Shown here: piece by piece, positions 26,099-35,860 of the stretch
Position numbering within the stretch: position 1 is the stretch's first letter
How the letters are laid out: the number at the start of each line of letters is the position of its first letter
Assembly (NCBI RefSeq): GCF_014842975.1
Contig: NZ_JACYXK010000023.1
Span: 175,348 to 239,347 of the forward strand
Length of the DNA: 64,000 nt
From: Rhodanobacter sp. DHB23
GTDB lineage: Bacteria; Pseudomonadota; Gammaproteobacteria; Xanthomonadales; Rhodanobacteraceae
Direction: 5' to 3'
Made by a program: the position numbers and the translations under genes
Notes under the pieces: model-generated
The model's input: the letters and a program-made list of their open reading frames with translations, nothing else
The model's database searches: none
What the model was told of the DNA's origin: nothing

Positions 26099-27901
26099 TC
26101 ACTGCTTGAGCGTGGTGTGGCTGGTGACGACGAGGCCGCTGTCGGTCACGTGCATCTCGGCGTCGATGCTGTCCACGCGTTGCGCCTGCGCTTCCATCAC
26201 GGCGAACTGCGCCTTGCTGCGGGCCGCGTCGGCGGCGGCCTGCGCGGCCTCGTCGGCCGGCGACGGTTCGCCGGCGACCGCGGGCTCGTCGCTCTTGCTC
26301 ATCTCGGCGGCCGCGGCGGCGAGGCTGTCGGACTTTTTCTCCATGAACTTCAGCCAGTCCAGGTACATCGCGCCGGAGAGGTGCATGCGCGCCATCTGGC
26401 CGGGTTCGCCCGAGGCATCGTGCAGGGTGCCGGCCAGCTTGGCGTCCTCGCCGGCGCCGATGCCCAGCGCGAGCGCCTTGTCGCCGCTGGCCAGCCAGCC
26501 CGGCTGGCCGAGCATGCCGGTCACGTCCTTCGGCAGCGCCACCGGCGTGGCGTTGGCGGCGGCTTTCACCGTGGCCAGCGCGGGCACCATCATCTGGCCG
26601 GTGGCGAGCAGGCCGGCGGGATCGGTGGTGCCCAGCACGATGCGGCCGGTGAAATCGGGCAGGCTGCTGGTGCTGTCGTTGCCGAAGGTGTCCAGCGCGA
26701 TGCGCAGGCCGAGCAGGTTGCCGAACGGCGGGATGGCCGTCTTCGGCAGCGCCTCGCCCAGCTTGGCGAAGCTGTCGTTGAGGTCGGCGAGCATCGGGCA
26801 GGCGAACGGCTTGGCCGCCACTGCTTCCGACTGCGCCGACCAGAACGTGCGCAGGGCCGCCACCGGCATGGCGAGGCTGAAATCGAACGGTGCGGTGCTG
26901 GCGCCGCTGCCCAGCCCGGGCAGCTCCACCTTGAGGCCGCTGAAGGCTTTGGCGATGTCGTCGGCCAGCGCCAGGTCGAAGCGCCCGTCCTGGTGCGTGG
27001 CATCCAGCCGCGTGTAGCCGAAGCTCATCGATGGCGCGCGCGCGGCGATGCGGCTGGCCTCGGGGGCGCAGTCGGGCGAGCTCTTCAGCAGGTTCGCCAG
27101 CGGTTCGCCGGTCTGGGTCGATTCGGCGCTGGCACGGGCCTTCTCCACCGCGGCGACCAGCGGGTCGGAACCGGTGAGCACCAGCGGCAAGGCGCGGGTG
27201 AGGTCGAGCTGGCCCACCAGCCACTTGGCGTAGCCCTTGTCCTTGGCCAGCGCGTCGAGGCGACCGTCGTCCTGCAGGCTCTTCGCCGGGCGATCGAGGC
27301 CCAGCGTCTGGCGCAGCAGCGGCGTGGCGACGTCGGCCGGGAGCAGGGCGGCCACCATCTGCTTGCCGACCACGGCCAGCACCAGTTCGCTGCCGGAGGC
27401 GGCGAACACGTGCTGGCGGTAGGTCTGCGTGCCGAGGGTGGCGGTGTCGAGCTTCTTGCCATAGGCGGTTTCCAGCCGGCCCACGAAGCTTTCGAAGGCA
27501 GCGGGGTCGCTCAGCTCGACGCGCAGCACGGGCGCCATGCCTTCGCCGTACAGCGCGAAGCGGCCCTTGAGGTCGAAGCCGGTGGACTGGGCGAAGCCCT
27601 CCACCGTCTTGTTGTCCTTGTACTCGGCGACGAAGGCCTGCACCAGGCGCGCGGCATCGGGATCGTTGGCCTGCAGGCGGGTGGCGTAGGCCTGCATCTG
27701 CGCGATCTGCGACGGCAGCTGCAGGTCGGCCTGGGCGAGCAGCGCGTTGCGCGTGTCGTCGTCCAGCACGGCCAGGTTGGCGGCCACGTAGGGCGTGTCA
27801 GCGGGCACGAAGGCCAGCGGTGCGTTCTTGTCCTTGTGCGAGCAGGCCGCCAGCGCGACACAGGCCAGACCCAGCGCGATGAAGCGCGTCCTCGATTGCA
27901 T
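26099..27901 (-). CDS. Uncharacterised periplasmic lipoprotein, 600 aa
   Basis: The N-terminus is a lipoprotein signal (FIALGLACVALAAC, lipobox LAAC near residue 20) followed directly by SHKDKNAPLAFVPADTPYVA. No family was recognised with confidence. The rest is soluble, rich in Ala and Leu, with a PADTPYVAANL start that recalls DUF3352-like envelope proteins, and an Ala-rich helix near the C-terminus (PADEAAQAAADAARSKAQ). ATG at 27901 with GGGAAC upstream fits; an in-frame ATG at 28078 would put the signal peptide inside the chain. It lies downstream of pyrB across a 223-bp gap that holds a small CGGGCATTATGCCCG dyad at 27930-27944. Confidence 0.65.
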   Translation of the reverse strand: MQSRTRFIALGLACVALAACSHKDKNAPLAFVPADTPYVAANLAVLDDDTRNALLAQADLQLPSQIAQMQAYATRLQANDPDAARLVQAFVAEYKDNKTVEGFAQSTGFDLKGRFALYGEGMAPVLRVELSDPAAFESFVGRLETAYGKKLDTATLGTQTYRQHVFAASGSELVLAVVGKQMVAALLPADVATPLLRQTLGLDRPAKSLQDDGRLDALAKDKGYAKWLVGQLDLTRALPLVLTGSDPLVAAVEKARASAESTQTGEPLANLLKSSPDCAPEASRIAARAPSMSFGYTRLDATHQDGRFDLALADDIAKAFSGLKVELPGLGSGASTAPFDFSLAMPVAALRTFWSAQSEAVAAKPFACPMLADLNDSFAKLGEALPKTAIPPFGNLLGLRIALDTFGNDSTSSLPDFTGRIVLGTTDPAGLLATGQMMVPALATVKAAANATPVALPKDVTGMLGQPGWLASGDKALALGIGAGEDAKLAGTLHDASGEPGQMARMHLSGAMYLDWLKFMEKKSDSLAAAAAEMSKSDEPAVAGEPSPADEAAQAAADAARSKAQFAVMEAQAQRVDSIDAEMHVTDSGLVVTSHTTLKQ

Positions 27902-28124
27902 GGTGTTCCCCAGGTGGTGAAAGCCGTTGCGGGCATTATGCCCGTTTGCGTGCTTGTTGCGATGCAAGATGGCGGCCGTCAGGCGGCAGTCCGCAGGGGC
28001 TGAGGCGCTTGCCCGTGCCCCGGTGCGGTGGCCCGGTCGCGAACCGGCGCCCGTCCCTTCGCTTCCCCCGGCCTGCACGCAGGCGGCACCCGGTGGGGGC
28101 GGGCGGACTCCGGTGCGCGGAGGC

Positions 28125-29051
28125 TCAGCGCGCCAGCAGCTCGCCCAGCACGGCCATGCGCACGAACACGCCGTTGGCCACCTGTTCGAGGATGCGCGAC
28201 TGCGCGCCGTCGGCCACCTCGTCGGCGATCTCGATGCCGCGGTTGAGCGGGCCGGGGTGCATCACCAGGCAGCCCTTGGCGGCCAGGGCCAGGCGGCGCG
28301 CGTCGAGGCCGTAGCGGCGGAAGTAGGCGGCTTCGTCGGGCAGTTCGGTGGCCGCCATGCGCTCCTTCTGCAGGCGCAGCATGATCGCCACGTCGGCACC
28401 GGCGATGGCGCCGTCGAAATCCTCGGTGAGGCGGCACTGCGGGAACTCGTCGGCTTCCGGCAGCAGCGCAGCCGGGCCGCACAGGCGGATCTCGCCCACG
28501 CCCAGTGCGGCCAGCGCGTGCACGTCGGAGCGCGCCACGCGCGAGTGGCGGATGTCGCCGCAGATCGTCACCACGAGGTTCTCGAAATCCGGCCGGTGCT
28601 GGCGGATGGTCAGCGCGTCGAGCAGGCCCTGGGTGGGATGGGCGCGGTTGCCGTCGCCGGCGTTGATCACCGACACGCCGCTCATCGCGTGGCGCACCAG
28701 TTCGTCCGGCGTGCCGGACACCTTGTGGCGCACGATGATCGCGTCGAGGTGCATCGCCTCCAGCGTGTGCAGGGTGTCGTACAGCGCCTCGCCCTTGGTG
28801 GTGGAGGAGAAACCGATGTCGAAGTTCACCACGTCGGCGCCGAGCCGGCGCGCGGCCAGTTCGAACGAGGTGCGCGTGCGCGTGGACGGCTCGAAGAACA
28901 GGTTGAGCACGGTGCGCCCGGCCAGCGTGTCCAGCTTGCGGGTGCCGTGCGCGCAGGCGTCGCGCAGGGCGATGGCGCGGTCGAGCAGGCGCTCGATGCT
29001 GGCGCGCGGCAGGTGTTCCAGCGTGGTGAGGTGGCGCAGGCGTGGGCTCAT
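28125..29051 (-). CDS. pyrB: Aspartate carbamoyltransferase catalytic subunit
   Basis: A 308-residue enzyme for the committed step of pyrimidine synthesis. The carbamoyl-phosphate motif FFEPSTRTRTSFE lies near residue 50, HPTQGLLD near 135, and the C-terminal MHPGPLNRGIEI near 265. Start codon overlaps the ruvX stop (ATGA). No pyrI gene follows, and no pyrC-like gene is beside it, unlike in pseudomonads, so the holoenzyme type is not clear. Confidence 0.95.
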   Translation of the reverse strand: MSPRLRHLTTLEHLPRASIERLLDRAIALRDACAHGTRKLDTLAGRTVLNLFFEPSTRTRTSFELAARRLGADVVNFDIGFSSTTKGEALYDTLHTLEAMHLDAIIVRHKVSGTPDELVRHAMSGVSVINAGDGNRAHPTQGLLDALTIRQHRPDFENLVVTICGDIRHSRVARSDVHALAALGVGEIRLCGPAALLPEADEFPQCRLTEDFDGAIAGADVAIMLRLQKERMAATELPDEAAYFRRYGLDARRLALAAKGCLVMHPGPLNRGIEIADEVADGAQSRILEQVANGVFVRMAVLGELLAR

Positions 29052-29503
29052 GGCGGGGATGCTTGGGCGGGAGAGTCGGGAGATGGGTTGGCAAGCCAGC
29101 GTTCGAGGATCACGGCGGCGGCTTCGGCATCGATGGCGGCGGCGTCGCGGCGGCGCCTGAGGCCGGCGGCGCGTGCGCCGGCGAAACGGTGCGCGGCTTC
29201 CTGCGAGCTGTGGCGTTCGTCGACCAGCGCCACGGCGGTGCCGTAGCGGTTCCGGAGCTGTTCGGCGAAACGGCGGGCACGCTTGCTGGCAGGCTGTTCC
29301 TCGCCGGCCAGCGTGAGCGGCAGGCCCACCACCAGGGTGTCGGGCAGCCATTGCGTACGCAGGGCATCGAGTGCGGACCAGTCGGGCGAGCCGTCGCGCA
29401 CCGCCACGATGCCGAGCGCGCGGGCGCTGGCGGTGACGCGGTTGCCCACGGCGACGCCGATCAGCTTGCTGCCGACGTCGAAGCCGAAGGCGCAACTCAT
29501 CAT
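29048..29503 (-). CDS. ruvX: RuvX/YqgF pre-16S rRNA nuclease
   Basis: A 151-residue RNase-H-fold protein that helps mature the 16S rRNA 5' end. It starts with FGFDVGSKLIGVAVGN (first catalytic Asp), then VVGLPLTLAGEE near residue 75 and VALVDERHSSQEA near 108, with a final AIDAEAAAVILERWL carrying the last Asp. Two adjacent ATG codons (29503 and 29500) are possible; the first overlaps the yqgE stop as ATGA and is used. Both ends of the gene overlap neighbours by 4 bp. Confidence 0.92.
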   Translation of the reverse strand: MMSCAFGFDVGSKLIGVAVGNRVTASARALGIVAVRDGSPDWSALDALRTQWLPDTLVVGLPLTLAGEEQPASKRARRFAEQLRNRYGTAVALVDERHSSQEAAHRFAGARAAGLRRRRDAAAIDAEAAAVILERWLANPSPDSPAQASPP

Positions 29504-30069
29504 GCGTGGCCCGCGTAGCCGGCGAGCTGCAGCGGGTCGACGCCGACCAGGCCGGCGGCGGCGCTCCAGCGCTCCTCCAGCGGGGTGTCGAAGACCACGC
29601 GCTCGCTGGCCTCCACGGTGAGCCAGGCGTTGGCCATCAGCTCCTGTTCCAGCTGGCCGGCGTCCCAGCCCGCGTAGCCCAGCGCCATGATCGCCTGGCG
29701 CGGGCCCTCGCCCGCGGCCATCGCCACCAGGATGTCGCGCGAGGTGGTCACCGACCACTGCGTGTTGATGCGGTAGCTCGACTCCCAGTGGCCGGGTTCG
29801 CGGTGCAGCACGAAGCCGCGTTCCTGCTGCACCGGGCCGCCGATCAGCACCGGTGCGTCGACCAGCTCGGGGTCGTTGCATTCCAGCTTCATCTGCGCCA
29901 GCACGTCGCCGAAGCGGTAGTGCGACAGCTGGTTCACCAGCAGGCCCACCGCGCCTTCCTCGCTGTGCTGGCAGAGCAGGGCCACGCCGCGCGAGAACGG
30001 CGGCTCGGCCAGTCCGGGCATGGCGATCAGGAAGTGGCCGGTGAGAGTCGGGGGTTCGGTGCGGCTCAT
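29500..30069 (-). CDS. yqgE: YqgE/AlgH-family protein
   Basis: A 189-residue protein with the UPF0301 pattern: LTGHFLIAMPGLAEPPFSRGVALLCQHSEEGAVGLLVN-type start, LIGGPVQQERGFVLH near residue 75, and ALGYAGWDAGQLEQELMANAWL near 140. The biochemical function is not known (AlgH was linked to alginate regulation). It is in the conserved series gshB-tonB-yqgE-ruvX-pyrB. Confidence 0.92.
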   Translation of the reverse strand: MSRTEPPTLTGHFLIAMPGLAEPPFSRGVALLCQHSEEGAVGLLVNQLSHYRFGDVLAQMKLECNDPELVDAPVLIGGPVQQERGFVLHREPGHWESSYRINTQWSVTTSRDILVAMAAGEGPRQAIMALGYAGWDAGQLEQELMANAWLTVEASERVVFDTPLEERWSAAAGLVGVDPLQLAGYAGHA

Positions 30070-30094
30070 GCGCGCATTGTAAGCCGGCGCCGCG

Positions 30095-30951
30095 TCACTT
30101 GCTCCGCAGCACGTTGCCGGGCTGGAACTGCCAGGTGCGGGTGATGTAGAGCTGGTCCACCTTCGCCTCGGCCGGCAGCGGCGGGAACGGCGCGGCCAGT
30201 TGCACGATGCGCCTGGCGGCGGCGTCCAGCAACGGCTGGCCGGAGCTCTGGATCACGTCGATGCTGCGGATGCTGCCGTCGCGGTTGATGCCCACGGTGA
30301 GCAGCAGGTCGCCGTGCAGTTCGCGCCGGCGCGCTTCCTCCGGGTAATTGAGGTTGCCCACCCGCTCGACGCGGTCGGACCAGCCGCGCATGTAGGCGGC
30401 GTAGAGGTATTCCCTGGTGCTGGCCGAGATGTATTTCTTGCGCGGCCGCTTGGCGTAGGCCTTGGTCTGGTCGTGCAGTTCGGCGGCGAGCTGGGCCATT
30501 TCCTGCTGGCGGCGCAGGTCTTCGGCGTTGGGGACGTCCTGCGGCGGCACTTCGGTGCGGGCGGTGTCGCTGGCCACGCTGAAATCGCTTTGCCCGCTGG
30601 TGGTCACCATGCGCTGCGGAGTGGCTTCGCGCGGTTGCGGCGCGGCGGCATCGAGCGTCTGCATGGCCGTGCCCGGCAGCGGCTTGGGCAGGGCGCCGGA
30701 AACCGGTTGCGACGGTCGCGCGGCCTGATCGCTCTGGCCGCCGCCGCGGTTGTTCGCCTGGGCCAGGAAGTCGGCCTGGTCCGGCGCCTCGCGGTTGGCC
30801 ACGTTGACCAGGGTGACGTCCAGCGTGGGCAGGCCGGGGGCGGTCCTGGCGAAATGGAAGGTGATACCCAGCAGCAGCACGCCGTGCAGCAACAGCGAGA
30901 ACAGCAGGGTGGCGCCGATGGGATCGGCACCGGGGCGTGCGGCGGCAGGAC

Positions 30952-30955
<4 letters not shown>
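30095..30955 (-). CDS. TonB-family energy-transducing protein
   Basis: A 286-residue inner-membrane protein. One N-terminal membrane segment (ATLLFSLLLHGVLLLGITF) includes the His characteristic of TonB anchors. A periplasmic Pro/Gln-rich linker follows, then a TonB-type C-terminal domain with VGNLNYPEEARRRELHGDLLLTVGINRDGSI and VQLAAPFPPLPAEA. It probably passes proton-motive energy to outer-membrane receptors, although no exbB/exbD gene is nearby. GTG start overlapping the gshB stop by 4 bp. Confidence 0.85.
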
Positions 30956-31914
<959 letters not shown>

Positions 31915-32262
31915 CGTGATTCTCCGCAGAAGGTTTTTGCGCCGCGGGTGCCGGCGACAGGTCGCCGATGTTCGCCCACGCGGCTGGTTGCCACAAGCGC
32001 GCCTGCCTCCGACATGCGACATGCCGCTGGAGGTCCGACTTGGCCGGCAGGGGTCACATTGCGCGCCGACGGATGCTTGACGATGCGAATGTTGCTTGAC
32101 GCAATGGCAGGCAGGCAGTAAACAACGAATCCTGTGCATCCCGCCGCAGAGCGGGGTCGCGGACCGCAATATCCAGTGTTGTTTTGTCATGTGCGCCAGC
32201 GGCATGCTTGTTGCCTGCCATGCTGGTTGTCCTGAGTCCGGTGTCGGGCGACAGGGGGAGAA
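31915..32262. promoter_or_regulatory. gshB-pilG divergent control region
   Basis: A 348-bp gap with no gene. It must hold promoters for both the gshB operon and the Pil-Chp operon. The best sigma-70-like match toward pilG is TTGACG at 32096-32101, 17 bp, then TAAACA at 32119-32124, which would give a leader of about 130 nt. A second TTGACG occurs just upstream at 32078-32083. An RpoN-type GG-N10-GC promoter was not evident by eye. Confidence 0.4.
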
Positions 32263-32673
32263 ATGAATCTGAACGCGAACGCGAATGGTCTGGCCGGCCT
32301 GCGGGTCATGGTGATCGACGATTCCAAGACCATCCGTCGCACGGCAGAGACCCTGCTGAAGAAGGAAGGCTGCGACGTGCTGACCGCGGTGGACGGCTTC
32401 GAGGCGCTGGCCAAGATCGCCGACCAGAAGCCCGCCATCATCTTCGTCGACATCATGATGCCGAGGCTGGATGGCTACCAGACCTGCGCGCTGATCAAGA
32501 ACAACCCGCAGTTCCGCGCCACGCCGGTGATCATGCTCAGCTCCAAGGACGGCCTGTTCGACAAGGCACGCGGCCGTGTCGTGGGCGCCGAGCAGTACCT
32601 CACCAAGCCGTTCACGCGCGACGAGTTGCTGGGTGCCATCCAGCAGCACGTCGGCGTCGCGGCCGGTCGCTGA
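32263..32673 (+). CDS. pilG: Pilus response regulator PilG
   Basis: A 136-residue single-domain receiver. Acidic pair and phospho-acceptor are intact (VMVIDDSKTIRRTAETLL; IIFVDIMMPRLDGYQ), with the conserved Lys in YLTKPFTRDEL. In Pseudomonas PilG is phosphorylated by ChpA and promotes pilus extension and cAMP signalling. The chain begins with a short Asn/Ala tail as in Xanthomonadales homologues. First gene of the Pil-Chp operon. Confidence 0.93.
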   Translation: MNLNANANGLAGLRVMVIDDSKTIRRTAETLLKKEGCDVLTAVDGFEALAKIADQKPAIIFVDIMMPRLDGYQTCALIKNNPQFRATPVIMLSSKDGLFDKARGRVVGAEQYLTKPFTRDELLGAIQQHVGVAAGR

Positions 32674-32695
32674 CTGCGGATTCTCAGGGGGAACC

Positions 32696-33073
32696 GTGGC
32701 CAATATTCTCATCATCGACGACTCGCCGACCGACGTGCGCGTGCTCACCATGCTGCTCGAGCGCGCGGGCCATCAGGTGGCCTCGGTCGGCAACGCCGAG
32801 GAAGGCATCGAGCGCGTGCGCAGTGCGCCGCCGGCGCTGGTCATCATGGACGTCATCATGCCCGGCATGAACGGCTTCCAGGCCACGCGCACGCTCACCC
32901 GCGATCCGCTCACGTCCGGGGTGCCGATCGTGATGATCACCACCAAGGCGATGGAAACCGACCGCGTGTGGGGCCTGCGCCAGGGCGCGCGGGCCTTCAT
33001 CACCAAGCCGGTGAACGAGGGCGAGCTGCTCGCCTGCATCAACCAGTTGCTGTCCAGCGCGAGCGCGGCATGA
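32696..33073 (+). CDS. pilH: Pilus response regulator PilH
   Basis: A 125-residue single-domain receiver with ILIIDDSPTDVRVLTMLLERAG, phospho-acceptor Asp in LVIMDVIMPGMNGFQ, and AFITKPVNEGEL. In Pseudomonas PilH counteracts PilG, favouring retraction or acting as a phosphate sink. It starts at GTG after AGGGGG. Its stop overlaps the pilI start (ATGA). Confidence 0.92.
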   Translation: MANILIIDDSPTDVRVLTMLLERAGHQVASVGNAEEGIERVRSAPPALVIMDVIMPGMNGFQATRTLTRDPLTSGVPIVMITTKAMETDRVWGLRQGARAFITKPVNEGELLACINQLLSSASAA

Positions 33074-33615
33074 ACGCACCGTCCGGCCCCACCCCCTTCG
33101 AGATCCTGGCCCGCTACGAGCGGTTGTCGCTGGCGCACGCCTCCGACACCCGCGAGCGAATGGACGCGCCCGGCCTGTGGCGCGGCATCGGCTACCGCGT
33201 GGGGCAGCGCACCCTGGTCAGCGAGATCGGCGAGATCAACGAGCTGCTGGCGATGCCGCCGCTCACCACGGTGCCGCGCACGCAGCCCTGGCTGCTCGGC
33301 GTGGCCAACGTGCGCGGCAACCTGATGCCGGTGGTGGATTTCGGCCGATTCCTGTTCGACGAACGCACCCCGCAGACCGATCGCGCGCGCCTGCTGGTGG
33401 TGCGCCAGGGCGGCGGCAGCGTGGCCCTGCTGGTGGACGAGGTGTTCGGCCAGCGCACCGTGGATGAGGAGCAGCGGCGCACGGCGGAGCAGGAGGACGA
33501 CCCGCGGTTGTCCCGCTTCGCCGAGCAGCTGGTGGGCGAGGGCGGGCAGCAGATGGCGATATTCAGCATGGGCAAGCTGGTGCGCGCCCCGGATTTCCGC
33601 CAGGCCGCAGCCTGA
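33070..33615 (+). CDS. pilI: CheW-like adaptor PilI
   Basis: A 181-residue CheW-domain protein that links the PilJ receptor to the ChpA kinase. Key stretches are WRGIGYRVGQRTLVSEIGEINELL, PWLLGVANVRGNLMPVVDFGRFL near residue 75, and VALLVDEVFGQRTVDE near 120. It is coupled to pilH by a 4-bp overlap and followed by a 133-bp gap before pilJ. Confidence 0.92.
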   Translation: MNAPSGPTPFEILARYERLSLAHASDTRERMDAPGLWRGIGYRVGQRTLVSEIGEINELLAMPPLTTVPRTQPWLLGVANVRGNLMPVVDFGRFLFDERTPQTDRARLLVVRQGGGSVALLVDEVFGQRTVDEEQRRTAEQEDDPRLSRFAEQLVGEGGQQMAIFSMGKLVRAPDFRQAAA

Positions 33616-33748
33616 GCCGGGGCGGTTGCAAACGGCAAGGGCAGGTCCGGCGCCGCGAGGGGCCGGCAATTCCAAGATGGCAGACCAAGGATCCGTTGCC
33701 GCCCGAGGGGGCGGGGCCGATCCGGCGAAGTAGACGGACGAGGTGAAC

Positions 33749-35779
33749 ATGAGCACTACTGGGGGCGTAGGCAAGGAGCGGGGGAATACCGCGCTCATTG
33801 TCATGTTGCTGGTCGCGATCGGCTTCGCGGCGCTGGATTTCTGGCAGCTCAACGTGAAGAACGGCGAGGACCGGCAGGCCGTCGCGCTGACCACGCAGAT
33901 CCAGGTGCTGTCGCAGCAGACCGCGAAGTTCGCGCTGGAGTCGTCCGACGGCAACGCCGATTCGTTCAAGGAGCTGGAAAGCACCCGCAACGCGATCGAC
34001 TCGGCCGTGCGCAAGCTGGGCAAGGGCGACGCGACCACCGGCATGCACGCCTATGCCGACAACAACGCCTCGCTGGTCGGCCGCGCCTACAGCGCGCTGG
34101 ACGGCGCCTGGAAGCAGCTGGACGGCGACATCGGCAAGATCCTCTCGAACAAGGCCGTGGTGCTCGAATCCGGCCAGGACGCGGGCACCGTGTCGCAGCA
34201 GATGCCGCTGCTCAATTCCAGCATGGAGCAGGTGGTCACCATCCTGCAGCAGCGCAACGGCAGCGCCGACCAGATGCTGGGCACCTCGCGCCAGATGCTG
34301 TCGGCCGACCGCATCATCCGCCGCGTGCAGGAAGTGCTGCAGGGCGGCGACAACGCCCAGGCCGCCGCCGACGGCCTGCAGCGCGACGCGCAGCAGTACG
34401 GCATCGTGCTGCAGGCGCTGACCGAGAACAACGCCAACAGCGGCGTGAAGCCGATCGGCGACGCCAACGCGCGCAAGATCCTCACCGACATGCAGGGCAA
34501 CTGGGGCAAGCTGGCCGACCCGCTGGCCAAGCTGGTGTCCGCCTCCGGCAACCTCGCCGCGGTGAAGCAGGCCGGTACCCAGGCCTCGCTGGACTCGCAG
34601 TCGGTGCTGCTGCGCGCGAACGACCTGGCCGAGCAGGTCGGCAAGCTGCCGCTGCGCCGCCTGTTCCCGAACGTGTGGTGGGGCCTGCTCGCCGCGATCG
34701 GCGCGGTGGCGTTCGCCCTGTTGCTGGTGGTCAGCCTGGTGCGCGACCAGCGCCGCCGCTTCGCCGAATCCACCTCGCTCAACCAGCGCAACCAGGAGGC
34801 GATCATGCGCCTGCTGGACGAGATGGGCGCGCTGGCCGAAGGCGACCTGACGGTGAAGACCACGGTGACCGAGGAGATCACCGGCGCGATCGCCGACTCG
34901 GTGAACTACGCCATCGACGAGCTGCGCACCCTGGTGACCACGATCAACGAGACCTCCGAGCAGGTTTCCTCGTCGGCGCAGGAAACGCAGACCACCGCCC
35001 GCCACCTGGCCGCCTCGGCCGAGCAGCAGGCGCAGCAGATCAGCACCGCGACCAGCGCGATCAACGAGATCGCCAACTCGATGGACCACGTGTCGAAGAA
35101 CTCCGCCGAGTCGGCCGACGTGGCCGAGCGCTCGGTGCAGATCGCCTCGCACGGCGCCGAGGTGGTGCGCGAGACGATCTCCGGCATGGACTCGATCCGC
35201 GACCAGATCCAGGAAACCTCGAAGCGCATCAAGCGGCTGGGCGAGTCCTCGCAGGAAATCGGCTCGATCGTGGAACTCATCAACGACATCGCCGAGCAGA
35301 CCAACATCCTGGCCTTGAACGCGGCGATCCAGGCGGCCTCGGCCGGCGAGGCGGGCCGCGGTTTCGCGGTGGTGGCGGACGAAGTGCAGCGACTGGCCGA
35401 GCGCTCCACCAGCGCCACCAAGCGCATCGAGACGCTGGTGCAGACGATTCAGTCCGATACCAACGAAGCGGTGAACTCGATGGAGCAGACCACCGCCGAA
35501 GTGGTGGCCGGCGCGCGCAAGGCGGAGGACGCCGGCAGCGCGCTGGGCGACATCGAGCGCGTGTCGCACGACCTGTCCGCGCTGATTCAGAACATCTCCA
35601 GCGCGGCGCGCCAGCAGTCGGCGGCGGCGACGGACATTTCGCAATCGATGAACGCGATCCGGGAAATCACCTCGCAGACCTCGCAGGGTGCCAGCCGTAC
35701 CGCGGACTCGATCGGTACGCTGGCGCAGCTGGCCAGCGACCTGCGTCGTTCGGTGGCCCACTTCAAGCTGCCGGGCTGA
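33749..35779 (+). CDS. pilJ: Pilus methyl-accepting chemoreceptor PilJ
   Basis: A 676-residue receptor. Membrane segment 1 is near residues 13-31 ([17 protein letters not shown]), a PilJ-type periplasmic helical domain follows to about 305, membrane segment 2 ([20 protein letters not shown]) to about 330, then HAMP and the cytoplasmic signalling helices. The hairpin tip reads [21 protein letters not shown], with Gln and Ser where most MCPs have Glu and Arg. ATG at 33749 is preferred to GTG at 33743 because a GAGGTG site is well spaced before it. PilJ senses surface or pilin signals in Pseudomonas. Confidence 0.93.
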   Translation: MSTTGGVGKERGNTALIVMLLVAIGFAALDFWQLNVKNGEDRQAVALTTQIQVLSQQTAKFALESSDGNADSFKELESTRNAIDSAVRKLGKGDATTGMHAYADNNASLVGRAYSALDGAWKQLDGDIGKILSNKAVVLESGQDAGTVSQQMPLLNSSMEQVVTILQQRNGSADQMLGTSRQMLSADRIIRRVQEVLQGGDNAQAAADGLQRDAQQYGIVLQALTENNANSGVKPIGDANARKILTDMQGNWGKLADPLAKLVSASGNLAAVKQAGTQASLDSQSVLLRANDLAEQVGKLPLRRLFPNVWWGLLAAIGAVAFALLLVVSLVRDQRRRFAESTSLNQRNQEAIMRLLDEMGALAEGDLTVKTTVTEEITGAIADSVNYAIDELRTLVTTINETSEQVSSSAQETQTTARHLAASAEQQAQQISTATSAINEIANSMDHVSKNSAESADVAERSVQIASHGAEVVRETISGMDSIRDQIQETSKRIKRLGESSQEIGSIVELINDIAEQTNILALNAAIQAASAGEAGRGFAVVADEVQRLAERSTSATKRIETLVQTIQSDTNEAVNSMEQTTAEVVAGARKAEDAGSALGDIERVSHDLSALIQNISSAARQQSAAATDISQSMNAIREITSQTSQGASRTADSIGTLAQLASDLRRSVAHFKLPG

Positions 35780-35860
35780 CGGATTGGCGCCGACATTTAC
35801 CGACTGGGGCAGTCTCGATGGTGGCGTGGCGATTCGCCGCGCGACCGCTGAGGGAAGTGC

